DNA from: CAVTWS01 sp963738445
Lineage (GTDB): Bacteria > Actinomycetota > Acidimicrobiia > Acidimicrobiales > SHLQ01
DNA: 64,000 bases
Assembly: GCA_963738445.1 (NCBI GenBank)
Contig: CAVTWS010000004.1
Span: 1 to 64,000, forward strand
Direction of reading: 5' to 3'
Shown: in pieces, positions 9,607 to 19,722 of the stretch
Layout of the letters: every line of letters starts with the position of its first letter
Numbering within the stretch: the first letter of the stretch is position 1
Translations under genes and position numbers: made by a program
The notes under the pieces: model-generated
What the model was told of the DNA's origin: nothing
Database searches by the model: none
Seen by the model: only the letters and a program-made list of their open reading frames with translations

Positions 9607-10545
9607 GTGGCCAAAGATCGCGTCGAGCGAGACGACGAAGACCTGGTCCGCCTGTATCTGACCGATATCGGTCAGTACACGCTGCTGACGAAGGACGACG
9701 AAGTCCGGCTGGCCAAAGCGATCGAGGCGGGCAAAGAGGCGATCGAGGCGCTCGACGCCGGCGGCAAAGAGGTCACCCCGGCCAAGAAGCGCGAGCTGCG
9801 CCGGCTCGCCCGAGCCGGTGAGGAGGCCGAGCGCCAGTTCGTCCAGTCGAACCTGCGGCTCGTGGTCTCGATCGCCAAGAAGTACCAGGCGTCCGGTCTG
9901 CCGCTGCTCGACCTCATCCAGGAGGGCAACCTCGGCCTGATGCACGCCGTCGAGAAGTTCGACTGGCGCAAGGGCTTCAAGTTCTCCACGTACGCCACAT
10001 GGTGGATCCGCCAGGCGATCACCCGCGGCATCGCGAACACGGGCCGCACCATCCGCCTGCCGGTGCACGCCGGCGACACGCTCGCCCGCCTGCAGAAGGC
10101 GCGCTCGCGACTCGAGCTCAAGTACGGCCGCCCGGCCACCCTCGCCGAGCTGGCGAAGGAAGTCGAGATGCCGGAGGACAAGGTCACCGAGGCGCTCCGC
10201 TTCGCGGCCGAGCCGCTGTCGCTCTCCGAGCCGCTCCGCGAAGACGGCGACGCCGAGCTCGGCGACGTCGTCGAGGACCGCTCGGCCGAGTCGCCGTTCG
10301 AGGTGGCCGCGACCGCGCTGCTGCCCGAGGAGATCGCCCGCCTGCTGGCGCCGCTCGACGAGCGCGAGCGCGAGATCCTCAAGCTCCGCTTCGGCCTCGA
10401 CCGCGGCGAGCCGCGGACGCTCGAAGAGGTCGGCGAGCACTTCAACCTCACCCGCGAGCGCATCCGCCAGATCGAGGCGCGTGCGATGAGCAAGCTGCGC
10501 CACCCGTCGAGCGACACCGGCGCCCGCGACCTGCTCGCCGTCTGA
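9607..10545 (+). CDS. RNA polymerase sigma-70 factor, primary-like (copy 1)
   Basis: Directs RNA polymerase to promoters. 312 residues from the GTG at 9607, which is preceded by AAGGGAG; an upstream in-frame ATG is less likely. Region 1.2 reads DLVRLYLTDIGQYTLL, region 2 has NLRLVVSIAKKYQASGLPLL and the core-binding/-10 segment FSTYATWWIRQAITRGI, region 3 follows, and region 4.2 ends LTRERIRQIEARAMSKLRHP. It lacks the long acidic N-terminal extension of RpoD/HrdB, as in group 2 sigma factors. A near-identical 312-residue copy is encoded at 23469-24407, with differences mainly in the first 80 residues. One of few uninterrupted genes in the left third of the window. Confidence 0.93.
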   Translation: MAKDRVERDDEDLVRLYLTDIGQYTLLTKDDEVRLAKAIEAGKEAIEALDAGGKEVTPAKKRELRRLARAGEEAERQFVQSNLRLVVSIAKKYQASGLPLLDLIQEGNLGLMHAVEKFDWRKGFKFSTYATWWIRQAITRGIANTGRTIRLPVHAGDTLARLQKARSRLELKYGRPATLAELAKEVEMPEDKVTEALRFAAEPLSLSEPLREDGDAELGDVVEDRSAESPFEVAATALLPEEIARLLAPLDEREREILKLRFGLDRGEPRTLEEVGEHFNLTRERIRQIEARAMSKLRHPSSDTGARDLLAV

Positions 10546-10562
10546 TCGACCACCGATCGGCG

Positions 10563-11050
10563 TTGGGCGCCGTCCGCGTCACCACACCCGCCGGCTCCGC
10601 CTGGACAGTGCGTCGCCGCTGGGTGCCGCACCGCGAGGGCGTGGGCCTGCCGCGCCCGGCTGCAGCAGTGGCGATCGCGGCGACGCGGACGCGACGGCGA
10701 GCCGCGCTGGTACGACGCGCTCGACATCCCCGACGTCGGCGGCGACCTCGCCGGGCTCGCGATCGTCGTGGCGATCGTCGTGGCGATCGTACTGCTGGTG
10801 CTGTTCGGCTGGCCGCTCGTGCTGGTGGGGGTCGACCTCGTCTGGTTGGCGTTCGTGTCGATCTTCGGGGTGATCGGTCGGGTGCTGCTGCGGCGACCCT
10901 GGCGGGTCGAGGCGCGGTCGGGCGACGAGCGTCGCCACTGGTACGTCTCAGGGCTTCCGGGCCGCCGGCCGGCACCGTGACGAGATCGCCCGGCAGCTCC
11001 AGCACGGGCAGAACCCCCTGGGGGACGCGCCGTCGCCGGTGCCACACTGA
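10563..11050 (+). CDS. Small two-helix membrane protein (frameshifted)
   Basis: Reads WTVRRRWVPHREGVGL, then after an indel near 10650 RARLQQWRSRRRGRDG and PRWYDALDIPDVGGDLAG. Two hydrophobic segments follow (IVVAIVVAIVLLVLFGWPLV and VDLVWLAFVSIFGVIGRVLL), then a basic cytoplasmic tail RRPWRVEARSGDERRHWYV. A second indel near 10950 leads to FRAAGRHRDEIARQLQHGQ and a TGA at 11048. The start codon is uncertain (TTG at 10563 proposed). About 160 residues. No function can be assigned. Confidence 0.5.
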
Positions 11051-11054
11051 GGCC

Positions 11055-11629
11055 GTGGCCGCACCCGAACACGACGATCCGCGCGGCGACGCGCGCTGAC
11101 GCAGACGGCATCACCGACGTCCAGGTGGCGTCGTGGCGTGCCGGCTACGCCCACGTCTTCCCCGACACGATCCTGTACGCCGACGACTTCGACGCCACCC
11201 GCCGCGCGTTCTGGACGGCGTGGCGGTTCGCGCCGGGGCACCGCATCGCCGTCGCGACGGTTCCGGCCGACGCCGACGGCGGCGAGCGGGTCGTCGGCTT
11301 CGCGTCGTACGGACCCGAGCGCGAGCGGGCGCGGGGCCACACCGGTCGCGGCGAGGTGTGGGCGTTCTACCTCCACCCCGACGTCTGGGGCACCGGCGTG
11401 GCAGGCGATGCTGATGGAGCACGTCGAGACCCGACTGCTCGCCGAGGGCTTCGACACCGCCGTGCTGTGGGTGCTCGACGACAACCCGCGGGCACGCCGC
11501 TTCTACGAGCGGCACGGCTGGGCGGCGAGCGGCATCGGCGCCAACTTCGACGACTACTGCGACGTGCAGGTGCCCGAGGTCGAGTACCGCAAGGTGCTCG
11601 ACGGCGCCGCATCGGGAGGACGAACGTGA
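11055..11629 (+). CDS. GNAT family N-acetyltransferase (two frameshifts)
   Basis: Acetyl-CoA-dependent acetyltransferase of unknown substrate, about 191 residues. GTG start at 11055. An indel right after the fourth codon is needed to reach the frame TIRAATRADADGITDVQVAS. The middle includes GRGEVWAFYLHPDVWGTGVAG, the acetyl-CoA pyrophosphate-binding strand and loop region. After a second indel near 11398 comes QAMLMEHVETRLLAEGFDTA and the C-terminal WVLDDNPRARRFYERHGW, a typical GNAT motif B. The stop overlaps the next GTG start (GTGA), so the two acetyltransferases are likely co-translated. Confidence 0.8.
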
Positions 11630-12852
11630 CCACCCCATCCGATGTTCGAGGTCCGCGCCGGCAGCCCCGGCCGATCACCGGGCGCTCGCCGAGACCGTCG
11701 CCAAGGCGCTGCTGTTCCCACCCCGCGACGACGAGGGCTGGGAGCAGGCGGCACCGAGCTGGGTCGAGACGTCGTGCTTCGGCGCCTGGGACGGCGACAC
11801 GTGCGCCGGCTCGGTGAGCCAGTTCTTCGTCGACACCACCGTGCCCGGCGGCGGGCAGCTGCCCACCGGCGCGGTGTCGCGCGTGGGCGTGCTGCCCACC
11901 CACCGGCGGCGCGGGCTGGCGACGCTGCTGATGCACCGGTTGATCGACGATGCCGTCGAGCGCGGCCTCGCCCTGCATGAGCCTGCGCGCCAGCGAGGCG
12001 GTGATCTACGAGCGCTACGGGTTCGGCATGGCGGGCGAGTTCGCATCGGCCACCGTCACCAGCTCGCGGGCGCGGCCCGTGCGCGGCGCCGCCATCGGCG
12101 GGTCGTTCCGGTTCCTCGATCGCGACGCGATCCTCGCCACGGTCGAACCGATCTACGCGCGGTCGCTGCACCGCCGACCCGGCGCCATCACACGGCCGGC
12201 GTCGTGGTGGCGGCGCTACTTCCTCGACGCGCTCAAGCAGGGCACCTCGTCGTACGTCGTGGTGCACGAGGACGCGCACGGCGTGGCCGACGGGTACGCG
12301 CACTACGACATCGCCTGGAACGAGTCGCCGCAGCACGGCGGCAAGGGTGACGTCCACGAGGTGATCGCCGTCGACGACGCGACCGAGCTCGCCGTGTGGG
12401 GCTTCCTGCTCGACACCGATCTCGTGCGTACGTGGAAGTGCGAGGAGCGGCCGGTCGACGACATCGTTCGCGAGGCGGTCCACGATCGGCGCGCCTACGC
12501 GGTCACCGACGTCGACGACGAGCAGTGGATCCGGCTCGATCGATGTCGACCGCTCGCTGCGCGCCCGTGCGTACAACGCGGCTGCCGGCTCGGTCACGAT
12601 CGGGGTCACCGACCCGCACATCCCGGCGAACGACGGTACGTGGCGCGTCGACGCGCACGGCGCAGCGCGCACGTCCGACGCGGCGCAGCTGCACGTCGGG
12701 ATCGCCGCGCTCTCGGCCGCGTACCTCGGCGGCACGTCGTGGCACGCGCTGGCCGCGACCGGGCGCGTCGACGCCCGACGAGCCGGCGCGATCGCACTGC
12801 CGACACCTTGTTCGCCAGCCGCCCGCTGCCCTGCTGCGGCAGCTTCTTCTGA
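11626..12852 (+). CDS. Eis-like GNAT acetyltransferase (several frameshifts)
   Basis: About 409 codons when joined, typical of the Eis family, whose members acetylate amines such as aminoglycosides and form hexamers. It begins MTTPSMFEVRAGSPADH, and the acetyl-CoA loop appears as VGVLPTHRRRGLATLLMHRL. The pair SLRASEAVIYERYGFGMAG then matches the conserved GNAT end of Eis, and the C-terminal sterol-carrier-like domain ends FASRPLPCCGSFF. Indels are apparent near 11645, 11975, 12540 and 12780. The C-terminal carboxylate used as general base in Eis ends in Phe-Phe here. Physiological substrate unknown. Confidence 0.8.
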
Positions 12853-12962
12853 CCCGCGCCGAGCGCCTGACACCGTTCTCGGGCGATCCGCTCCGTGATT
12901 TCTCGGTGCGAACGCTCCGATATCGCATGTTCTCGGGTCGTCCGTTCCGCGAGCGTGCGAAC

Positions 12963-14245
12963 ATGGCGGGAGTGCGAACCAGGGCCGCCACCTTGCTCGC
13001 CCCGCTCCGCGTCGGGCCGTGTCGGACGCTCTTCGCCGCGCAGGCGGTGTCGGGGCTCGGCGACTGGGCGGGCCGGCTCGCCCTGGCCGCCCTCGTCTAC
13101 GACCGTGCCGACTCGGCGGCGTGGGCCGCGGCGGTGACGGTGGTGGCGCTCGTGCCGTGGCTCGGACCGGGTCAGCTGCTCGCGACGTTCGCCGACCGCT
13201 TCGGTCGGGTCGCCGTGATGGTGACCGCCGACCTCGCGCGAGCGGCCCTGTACGGCCTGATGCTCGTGCCCCAGCCGACGTGGTCGTTGCTGGTGCTGGC
13301 GTTCTGCGCCGGCCTGTGCGTGCCGCCGTTCGCCGGGTCGCGCAGCGCCACGCTGGTGGAGGTGACACCCCGCGAGCTGTACCCGGCAGCACTGGCGCTG
13401 TACGGGGTGCAGTCGCAGAGCGAGATCATGGTCGGCTACGCAGTCGGCGGCGCGGTGATCGCCGCGTTCGGCCCGACGACGGCGCTGGCGGCGAACGCGG
13501 CCACGTTCGTGGTGTCGGCCCTGCTGCTGCGGTCGCTGCGCACCACGGCCGCCGGCACGCGGCACGCCCGCAGCGCGATCGGGTGGGCGGGCGTCCGCAA
13601 CGGCGTGCGCGTGTGGCGGTCGGACGCGGTGTGCATTCGTGCGCTCGCGCTGTTCGTCGGAACCTCGATGCTGATGGTGCTGCCGGAGGCGCTGGTGGTG
13701 CCGTTCACCGACCAGTTCGACCTCGCTCCGGGGTACGTCGGCGCGTTCGCCGCGATCGTCGCGATCGGGTCGATCACCGGCATGGTGTTCGTGCCGACGG
13801 CCGCCACGCACGAGGCGCTCCTGCGGATCGCGTCGACGCGAGCGATGGTGCTCGCGGCTGCGGCGGGCGCATTGTTCGCCGTCGGCGCGCACCCGCTGGT
13901 CGGCGGCGCGGCCTACCTCGTGTCGGGGGCGGTCGATGCCGTGGCCGTGCCGACCAACCAGGTGGTCGGCGAGCGGCTCCCGACCGAGGGGCGGGCGGCG
14001 GCCATGTCGGTGGCGGGTGGGGTGCAGTACGGCGCCCAGGTGGCTGCGATCACCGTGGCCGGCGCGGTCGCGACCGTCTGGTCGGCACGCGCCGCACTGT
14101 GCGCGGCGATGTTCGCCGCCGTCGCCGTGTGCGCGTGGTCGGCACTGCGCCGGACGGCCGGGGCACCCGACCACGAACCGGCGCTGCTCGCCGTCGACCT
14201 GATCGCACCGCGGGGCCCGGTTCGCCCGCCGGGCCACGAACCTGA
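12963..14245 (+). CDS. MFS transporter (frameshift near C-terminus)
   Basis: Multi-pass permease of the major facilitator superfamily. From the ATG at 12963, the protein shows about ten to twelve hydrophobic segments and the cytoplasmic loop between TM2 and TM3 as ADRFGRVAVMVTADLARA, a match to motif A (G-x-x-x-D-R-x-G-R). One frame runs open past the expected end, while a neighbouring frame gives a stop TGA at 14243-14245 that overlaps the next ATG (TGATG). The real gene therefore probably contains one late indel. Substrate unknown; drug or metabolite efflux is typical for the subgroup. Confidence 0.8.
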
Positions 14246-15474
14246 TGTCGTGTGGGTCGTGGACGTCGGCTACCGAACCGCTCGTGATGGACGTCGATCC
14301 GTTCGACGAAGGGGTCCTCGCCGATCCGGTGGGTCTGCACACCGCCATCCGCGAGGCGGCGCCCGCGGTGTGGGTGCCGAGGTACCAGGCGTGGTTCACC
14401 GCGCGCGACGCCGAGGCACGCGAGGTGCTGACCGACTGGGAGCGCTTCTCGTCGGCCTCCGGCGTGGGCGTCGCGAACATCCGGCGCGTCGGTTCGTGGC
14501 AGAAGCCCAGCGTGATCCTCGAGGTCGATCCACCCGACCACGGCGTCACCCGACGCGTGCTGAGCAGGATCCTGTCGCCGCGGGCGATGCGCGACATGCG
14601 CACCGAGTTCGAGCGGTTCGCGGCCGAGCTCGTCGACGAACTGGTCGAGCGTCGCGAGTTCGACGCCATGGCCGACCTCGCCTTCCGCTTCCCGTTCACC
14701 GTGCTCCCCGACGCGGTCGGGACTGCCCGTCGGCAGGTCGCGAGCACCTGGTGCGCTACAGCACGATGTACTTCAACGCCCGCGTGCCCACGTCGGCGCT
14801 CGCACACTCGTCGGCCGAGGCAGCGCGAGCGGCGGGGAGCCTCGACTGGGTCGGCGGCGCGCTGCCGTCGCGACGAGCTCGCGCCGGGCGGCTTCGGCCG
14901 GCAGATCTACGCGGCCGCCGACGCCGGCGAGATCAGCGACGAGACGGCGGCGACGCTGGTGCGCACGTTCCTCGGCGGCGGGGTCGACACCACCGTGCTC
15001 TCCCTCGGCGCGCTCGTGCACCTGCTCGCCACGCACCCCGATCAGTGGCGGCTGCTGCGCGAGCGTCGCGACCTCGTGCGCAACGCGTTCGACGAGGGCC
15101 TGCGCCTGTGCCCGTCGGTGCCGATCATCGGCCGCACCACCACGACCGCGACCAAGCTGGGTGGCGTGTCGCTGGGCGCCGAGGAGAAGATCTTCTGCCT
15201 GATCCTCGCCGCCAACCGCGACCCACGCCGGTGGGAGCGCGGCGACGAGTTCGACATCGAGCGCCGCACGGCCGGGCAGCTCGGCTTCGGCGTCGGTCCG
15301 CACTTCTGCGTCGGCCACGCGGTCGCCCGGCTCGAGGCGGAGGTGGTGCTCGACGCCCTCCTCGACCGGGTCGGCACCATCGAGATCACCGGCGAGCCGA
15401 CGCCCGAGGTCAACAACTGGCTCTACGGCCTCCGCCACCTGCCGGTGAGGGTGACGCCGCTCGTGCGACCGTGA
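14245..15474 (+). CDS. Cytochrome P450 (two compensating frameshifts)
   Basis: Soluble haem mono-oxygenase, 409 codons. The I-helix oxygen-binding motif reads FLGGGVDTTV, the ExxR motif lies in NAFDEGLRLC (Glu about 284), and the haem-ligand loop is FGVGPHFCVGHAVAR with Cys about 355. The stretch 14725-14870 is out of frame; the correct reading there is VGREHLVRYSTMYFNARVP and onward, so two indels cancel out and the open frame hides them. The start overlaps the transporter stop by TGATG. Family resemblance is to actinobacterial terpene/steroid/fatty-acid P450s; the substrate is not evident. No ferredoxin partner is adjacent. Confidence 0.88.
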   Translation: MSCGSWTSATEPLVMDVDPFDEGVLADPVGLHTAIREAAPAVWVPRYQAWFTARDAEAREVLTDWERFSSASGVGVANIRRVGSWQKPSVILEVDPPDHGVTRRVLSRILSPRAMRDMRTEFERFAAELVDELVERREFDAMADLAFRFPFTVLPDAVGTARRQVASTWCATARCTSTPACPRRRSHTRRPRQRERRGASTGSAARCRRDELAPGGFGRQIYAAADAGEISDETAATLVRTFLGGGVDTTVLSLGALVHLLATHPDQWRLLRERRDLVRNAFDEGLRLCPSVPIIGRTTTTATKLGGVSLGAEEKIFCLILAANRDPRRWERGDEFDIERRTAGQLGFGVGPHFCVGHAVARLEAEVVLDALLDRVGTIEITGEPTPEVNNWLYGLRHLPVRVTPLVRP

Positions 15475-15486
15475 CGCACCGGCCGG

Positions 15487-16209
15487 TCAGAACCAGAAGC
15501 CGGCCATGCGCAACGTGTAGCCGCCGACGACCGTCCAGAACACCCAGCGGAACGCGTCCTCGGACATCCGACGGTTGATCCATTGCCCGGTCCATGCCGC
15601 CAGTGGCATCATCGGGAGTGCCACCAACAGCGTGCGCACGTGCACCTCGCGCAGGATGCCCGCCTCGGCGAACAGCTCCACCTTCAACGCGTCGGCGACG
15701 AGCGAGACCGTCGCCGCGACGCCGACGTGTTCGAGGCGCGGGAGCGAGAGCGAGCGGATCGCGATGCCCTTCAGCGGGCCCGACGACCCGGAGATGCCGG
15801 ACAGCACCGACGCGCCCGCCATCACCGGGACGGCGACGTACCGGCGCGAACGCAGACGCGCCTCGTCGACCGTCAGCTCGAGCACCAGGGACACGACCGT
15901 GACGACGATGATCGCCCACATGATCATCCGGTCGGACGACCCGATCAACAGTCGCGCTCCGACCCACACACCGATCGCCGTCACCACGATCAGCGGCCAT
16001 CCCTGACGGAGCGCGAGCGTCCGGCGATAGGCGACGACCTTGAAGAGGTTGTTCCAACCGAGCAGCAGCGCTGCCAGCGCGACCCCCTCCTTCGGGCCGA
16101 TCACTGCCGCGAGGGCCGGCACCAGCACGAGGCTGCCGCCGTAGCCCGCGATCGATGAGACGAACAGCGCCACGAACGTGACGGCGAGCACGATCACCGG
16201 TTCGGACAT
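15487..16209 (-). CDS. TauE/SafE family sulfite/sulfonate exporter-type permease
   Basis: Intact 240-residue membrane protein with about seven to eight hydrophobic segments. The family hallmark glycine-rich first segment (SSIAGYGGSLVLVPAL) and the internal repeat equivalent (VLSGISGSSGPLKGIA) are both visible. Members export sulfite, sulfoacetate or related organosulfur anions. Converges with the P450 gene, 12 bases apart. Confidence 0.88.
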   Translation of the reverse strand: MSEPVIVLAVTFVALFVSSIAGYGGSLVLVPALAAVIGPKEGVALAALLLGWNNLFKVVAYRRTLALRQGWPLIVVTAIGVWVGARLLIGSSDRMIMWAIIVVTVVSLVLELTVDEARLRSRRYVAVPVMAGASVLSGISGSSGPLKGIAIRSLSLPRLEHVGVAATVSLVADALKVELFAEAGILREVHVRTLLVALPMMPLAAWTGQWINRRMSEDAFRWVFWTVVGGYTLRMAGFWF

Positions 16210-16373
16210 CGTCCCGCCGTGGCGTGGAGGGTTCGTGGGCGCCTCACCGACCCGATGGTAGGGGCGCGAGTTCGGGCAGTCCCACGTCGGTCGCTACGTC
16301 CCCGGCGGCCCCCGTGGTGAGACCGCACAGCACGCGGGCGAGCTGCGGATGCCGTCGTCGCCTGACCGTGCCG

Positions 16374-17601
16374 TCAGGAGCCCGCCACGGGCCGACGCCG
16401 GTCGATGTGTTCGCCGAGCAGGTGATGGAAGTGGCGGATGCGGCTTTCCTGGTAGATCGCCATCGGCAGCCCCGTTCGCAGCGAACTTCGCAGTCCGAGC
16501 TGCACCCGCGGCAGGTTGAACGCGTCCTGCTCGAGGATGCGTGCGGTGATGCCCAACGCCGTGGCGAGGTGCCACGAGTCGTCGAATCCGAGTTCGAGGC
16601 ACGGCGCCGGTGGCGGCCGTTCGCCGACGTACGGCGAGATGAGGAAGACCTCCATCAGACTCGTCTGGTGATCGTCCCCGTTCGGACGGAACCGATACAC
16701 GATGCGTTGATAGGCGGCCCACGGATGGAAGTTCGGGAAGACCCAGTAGACCATCGCGTCGATCAGCTCTGCATCGCTGAGGTGGTCGACCTCGTCGCCG
16801 ATCGACGGACGCAGCGAGTCGCGGCTGATGCTCGACGCGAACGAGCGCAACGTCTCGCCCTCCGGTAGGCGCACGGGTGGCTCCTCGTCGACCCGGACGT
16901 CGAGCATCCAGTCGAGCATCTCCTGTTCGGTCGGCTGCCAGTTCAACGTCGGGCTCGGAATACCGCTCGGGTGCAGCGCTCGGTTGAAATAGCGGTAACA
17001 GTCATAGCGGGTGTTGGTGTCGCCGAGGCGCGCGAGCTGCTGCGGGTGCGTGGCGCCCACGTGCAGCGATTCCATGAACGCCTCCTGCACCACCTTCCAG
17101 TTCGCTCGGAACAGCTTGGAGATGTGGGCCTCGACGTAGCGGGTCTCGAAGTGCCAGGGCGCGAAGTGGTCGACGAACTCACCGAGGTAGTCGGCAAGGG
17201 GTTCGCAATCAGGGTCCGGGTTGACGAACACGAAGCCACCCCAGCCGCCGACCGCGACCGGTACACCCGTGGCGGACAGGGTCGCCTCGACCCGGTCGCG
17301 TGCGGTACGCACGAGCTCGATCACGTCGTCGCAGATGCGGTAGGTGTGCGTGTCGCCGATGTTCGGCAGGTGCTCGTCCCGACATGCCATCTGCCACACC
17401 CGGCTCCACACGTGCCGCTTCTCGAGCTCGTGGAACTCGCGGCGTGATGTAGCGCTCGACCGGCACGTCCGCGTCGCCGAACCGACCCGGGCGCTCGTCG
17501 ACCAGGATGCGTCGCACCGGGTGGGTGTCGGTCGCCAGCACATCGGTGTACGTCAGCCCCGGCGACCGGCGCATCGACACGATCGCCGGGTCGATGCTCA
17601 T
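16374..17601 (-). pseudogene. Rieske-type aromatic oxygenase alpha subunit lacking the Rieske cluster segment
   Basis: Homologous to ring-hydroxylating oxygenase alpha subunits. The start MSIDPAIVSMRRSPG at 17601 is joined by a frameshift near 17440 to FHELEKRHVWSRVWQMACRD. The catalytic-domain part is well kept: ANWKVVQEAFMESLHVGATH gives the mononuclear iron His ligands region, and VYWVFPNFHPW follows. The [2Fe-2S] Rieske motif CxH...CxxH should lie between RTARDRVEA and GGWGGFVFVNPDPD, but only about ten residues separate them instead of roughly 65. Without that cluster the protein could not take electrons from its reductase. Adjacent acyl-CoA dehydrogenase and phosphotransferase genes suggest a lipid or sterol breakdown cluster. 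Confidence 0.65.
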
Positions 17602-17604
17602 TGC

Positions 17605-17868
17605 GTCGACACCCCGGCGCCGCCGTTGCGCACGTTCATGAACCGCCGATGGGTCGACAGCGGCGGGGTCGCAGCGTGGGCCCTCACCGACCCAGATGCA
17701 CATGTTCGGGCACACCCGCAGTTGCGCCCCGGACAGCCAGTTGCCCCGTGTGTCGTAGACGCCACGCCTCACCTCGTCCGGATCGCGGTCGTCGGTGACG
17801 ATCACCTCGCCGTCCCGGTCGCCCAACTCGTACAGATGGTGCGAGTACGGGTGGCGCAAACCTCTCAT
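17605..17868 (-). CDS. Small conserved hypothetical protein upstream of the Rieske oxygenase
   Basis: ATG at 17868 gives MRGLRHPYSHHLYELGDRDG followed by VIVTDDRDPDEVRRGVYDTR and a Cys-containing end QLRVCPNMCIWVGEG. No stop separates it from the Rieske oxygenase start in the same frame, so either the two are fused or an indel has removed the stop; I favour two genes. About 80-88 residues. Function unknown, but its position suggests a role with the neighbouring oxygenase. Confidence 0.4.
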
Positions 17869-17959
17869 GCGAGCGCTCCACGATGCACGTTCGAACGGTA
17901 CCAAGGGCGCGCCGCGCGCCGGACGCGCCGCCCGCGTGCACACCAGCGGCGACACGCGA

Positions 17960-18614
17960 TCACCGCGGCTCGCGCGGCAGACCGAGCACGCGCTCGCCGA
18001 TGATGTTGTGCTGGATCTCATCGGAGCCTCCTGCGATGCGGTAGCCCGGCGCGCCGAGCACGTGGTCGTTCCACACGTACGTGCCCCACTCACCCGTGTC
18101 GGCCGTGAGCCGCGGGCCGAGCAGCGCGCTCGCCACGTCGGCAGCGCGGGTGAGGTTGCGGGTGGCCGACAATCGTCCGATCGAACCCTCGGGGCCCGGC
18201 GGCTCGCCCGCTTCGAGCGCGTGCGTCACGCGGGCGACGTTCCACTCGTCGACCTCGAGATGGACGTACAGGTCGGCGAGTGCCTGTCGATGGACAGGGC
18301 TGGCCGTCGCGCCCATGGCCCGGGCGAGGCCCAGCACCTCCGCGAACGTGCCACCGCCGAGCGAGTTCGACGCCGCGATCGGGCCACGTGATCGCGCCGA
18401 ACCCGGCGTCGTAACGCAGGCGTTCCCACGCCCGGCCGGCGGCGACCACCTCGGCCTCCTGCTGGTCGGTCCAGTTGTCGAACACGACCACGGACAGCTC
18501 GCCGTGTCCCCACACCTGCGCGTGCGTCGGCTCGGGCGCGGCGACGGTCGACAGCCAGGCGCGCGCCTCGGCGCGGAACTCCTCGATGCTCGGCGCTGCG
18601 TTCATGCGGGACAT
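17960..18614 (-). pseudogene. Acyl-CoA dehydrogenase missing its middle domain
   Basis: The N-terminus MSRMNAAPSIEEFRAEARAW through RLRYDAGFGAITWP matches the first helices of acyl-CoA dehydrogenases. After an indel the sequence jumps to SNSLGGGTFAEVLGLARAMG and the C-terminal helical domain, ending GGSDEIQHNIIGERVLGLPR, which is the typical FAD/CoA C-terminal motif. The central beta domain (about 150-170 residues) is missing, leaving about 218 codons instead of about 390. FAD binding and catalysis would be lost. It lies between the Rieske and phosphotransferase genes in the same direction, as in sterol or fatty-acid degradation clusters. Confidence 0.65.
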
Positions 18615-18630
18615 CGCCTGCGGCTGCGGG

Positions 18631-19722
18631 TCAGCCGAGGTGCCGGACGAGGCCGCGATCGCTCATCGTCGCGGACGACCGCTCGAGCACCACACGGGCG
18701 AGCTGGATGGCACGCTGATCGTCCATGTCACAGAACCCACCGATGATCAGCGGGTACGAGAACAGGAACAGCACGCCGGCGTCGTATCCGTCCCAGCACT
18801 CCTGCAGCGTGATGTCGTCCACGCCGAGGGAGCGGAGTCGTTCGTAGTAGTACTCGACGAGCTCGGTCTCGTGCGCACGCCGGAGCTCGACGTCGAGGCT
18901 CTGGCTGAGCAAGTAGCTCAGGTCGTGCAACGGGTTCGACACCATGATCGCCTGCCAATCGACCATCACCACCGGGTGCTGGTCGGGACCACCACCGAAC
19001 ATGACGTTGTCGAGCCTGACGTCGCCGTGCACCACGGTCTGTGTGCGCGCCCCCATTGCCGTGTGGAGTGCAGGCAGCTTCGCGACGTACTCCGGCACGC
19101 GGGCAAGCACGTCCGGGGAGATCACATCGGCGAACAACTCGACCCCGCGCTGCCACGTGCCGTACAAGCTGGGCGGGAACTTCTCGGCGTACGAGGTGTC
19201 GATCCGCATGAAGTCGGCGAGCAGCGGGATGTCGCATCGGCCCCAGAAGGCGGCGTGGAGTGGCGCGACGGCATCGATGATCAGCTTCGCGTCATCGGGC
19301 GACACGCCGGTGACCTGATCACCGGCCCGGTAGGCCGCGAGGTCCTCGAGCACGACGATGTTCTCACCGGTGACGGTGTCGACCGCGGCGTAGTGGCAGT
19401 ACGGCTTCGGCACGTCGACCGAGCCGGCGATGTCGTTGAAGAACGAGACTTCGCGCTCGTACATGTTCGTGTTCATCGCGATCGCCCGGTTGCCCTCGAC
19501 CGGATGCGCGAACTTCACCACCAGCGAGGCCGGCCCCGGTGCGCCAACCCCGTAGTCCAGATGAATCCGCATCACCATGCCGAGCAGACCCGTGCCGGCT
19601 CCCACCGGCGTGACCTCGAAGGTGCTCACTCGACACTGGTCGTCGAGAGCACCCGAGGTGTGCAGCGTGGCAGTGAGCCAATCGGCGGTGAGCTGTTCCG
19701 GCTGAGCCGGGAAGTTGGCCAT
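18631..19722 (-). CDS. APH/ecdysteroid-kinase-like phosphotransferase
   Basis: Intact 363-residue small-molecule kinase-like protein, starting at the ATG at 19722 (MANFPAQPEQLTADWL); an upstream in-frame start would add 30 unlikely residues. Motifs: the Brenner-type catalytic loop VVHGDVRLDNVMF and the metal-binding VMVDWQAIM, with N-lobe VVKFAHP containing the ATP lysine. Proteins of this kind often sit beside acyl-CoA dehydrogenase genes in actinobacteria, as here, where the dehydrogenase follows by 16 bases. Substrate unknown. Confidence 0.82.
   Translation of the reverse strand: MANFPAQPEQLTADWLTATLHTSGALDDQCRVSTFEVTPVGAGTGLLGMVMRIHLDYGVGAPGPASLVVKFAHPVEGNRAIAMNTNMYEREVSFFNDIAGSVDVPKPYCHYAAVDTVTGENIVVLEDLAAYRAGDQVTGVSPDDAKLIIDAVAPLHAAFWGRCDIPLLADFMRIDTSYAEKFPPSLYGTWQRGVELFADVISPDVLARVPEYVAKLPALHTAMGARTQTVVHGDVRLDNVMFGGGPDQHPVVMVDWQAIMVSNPLHDLSYLLSQSLDVELRRAHETELVEYYYERLRSLGVDDITLQECWDGYDAGVLFLFSYPLIIGGFCDMDDQRAIQLARVVLERSSATMSDRGLVRHLG

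Noticed and set aside
12396..15578. Plus-strand open frame of about 1060 codons
   Set aside because: It is a run of one frame through parts of the Eis, MFS and P450 genes plus out-of-frame stretches; the real genes switch frames at indels.
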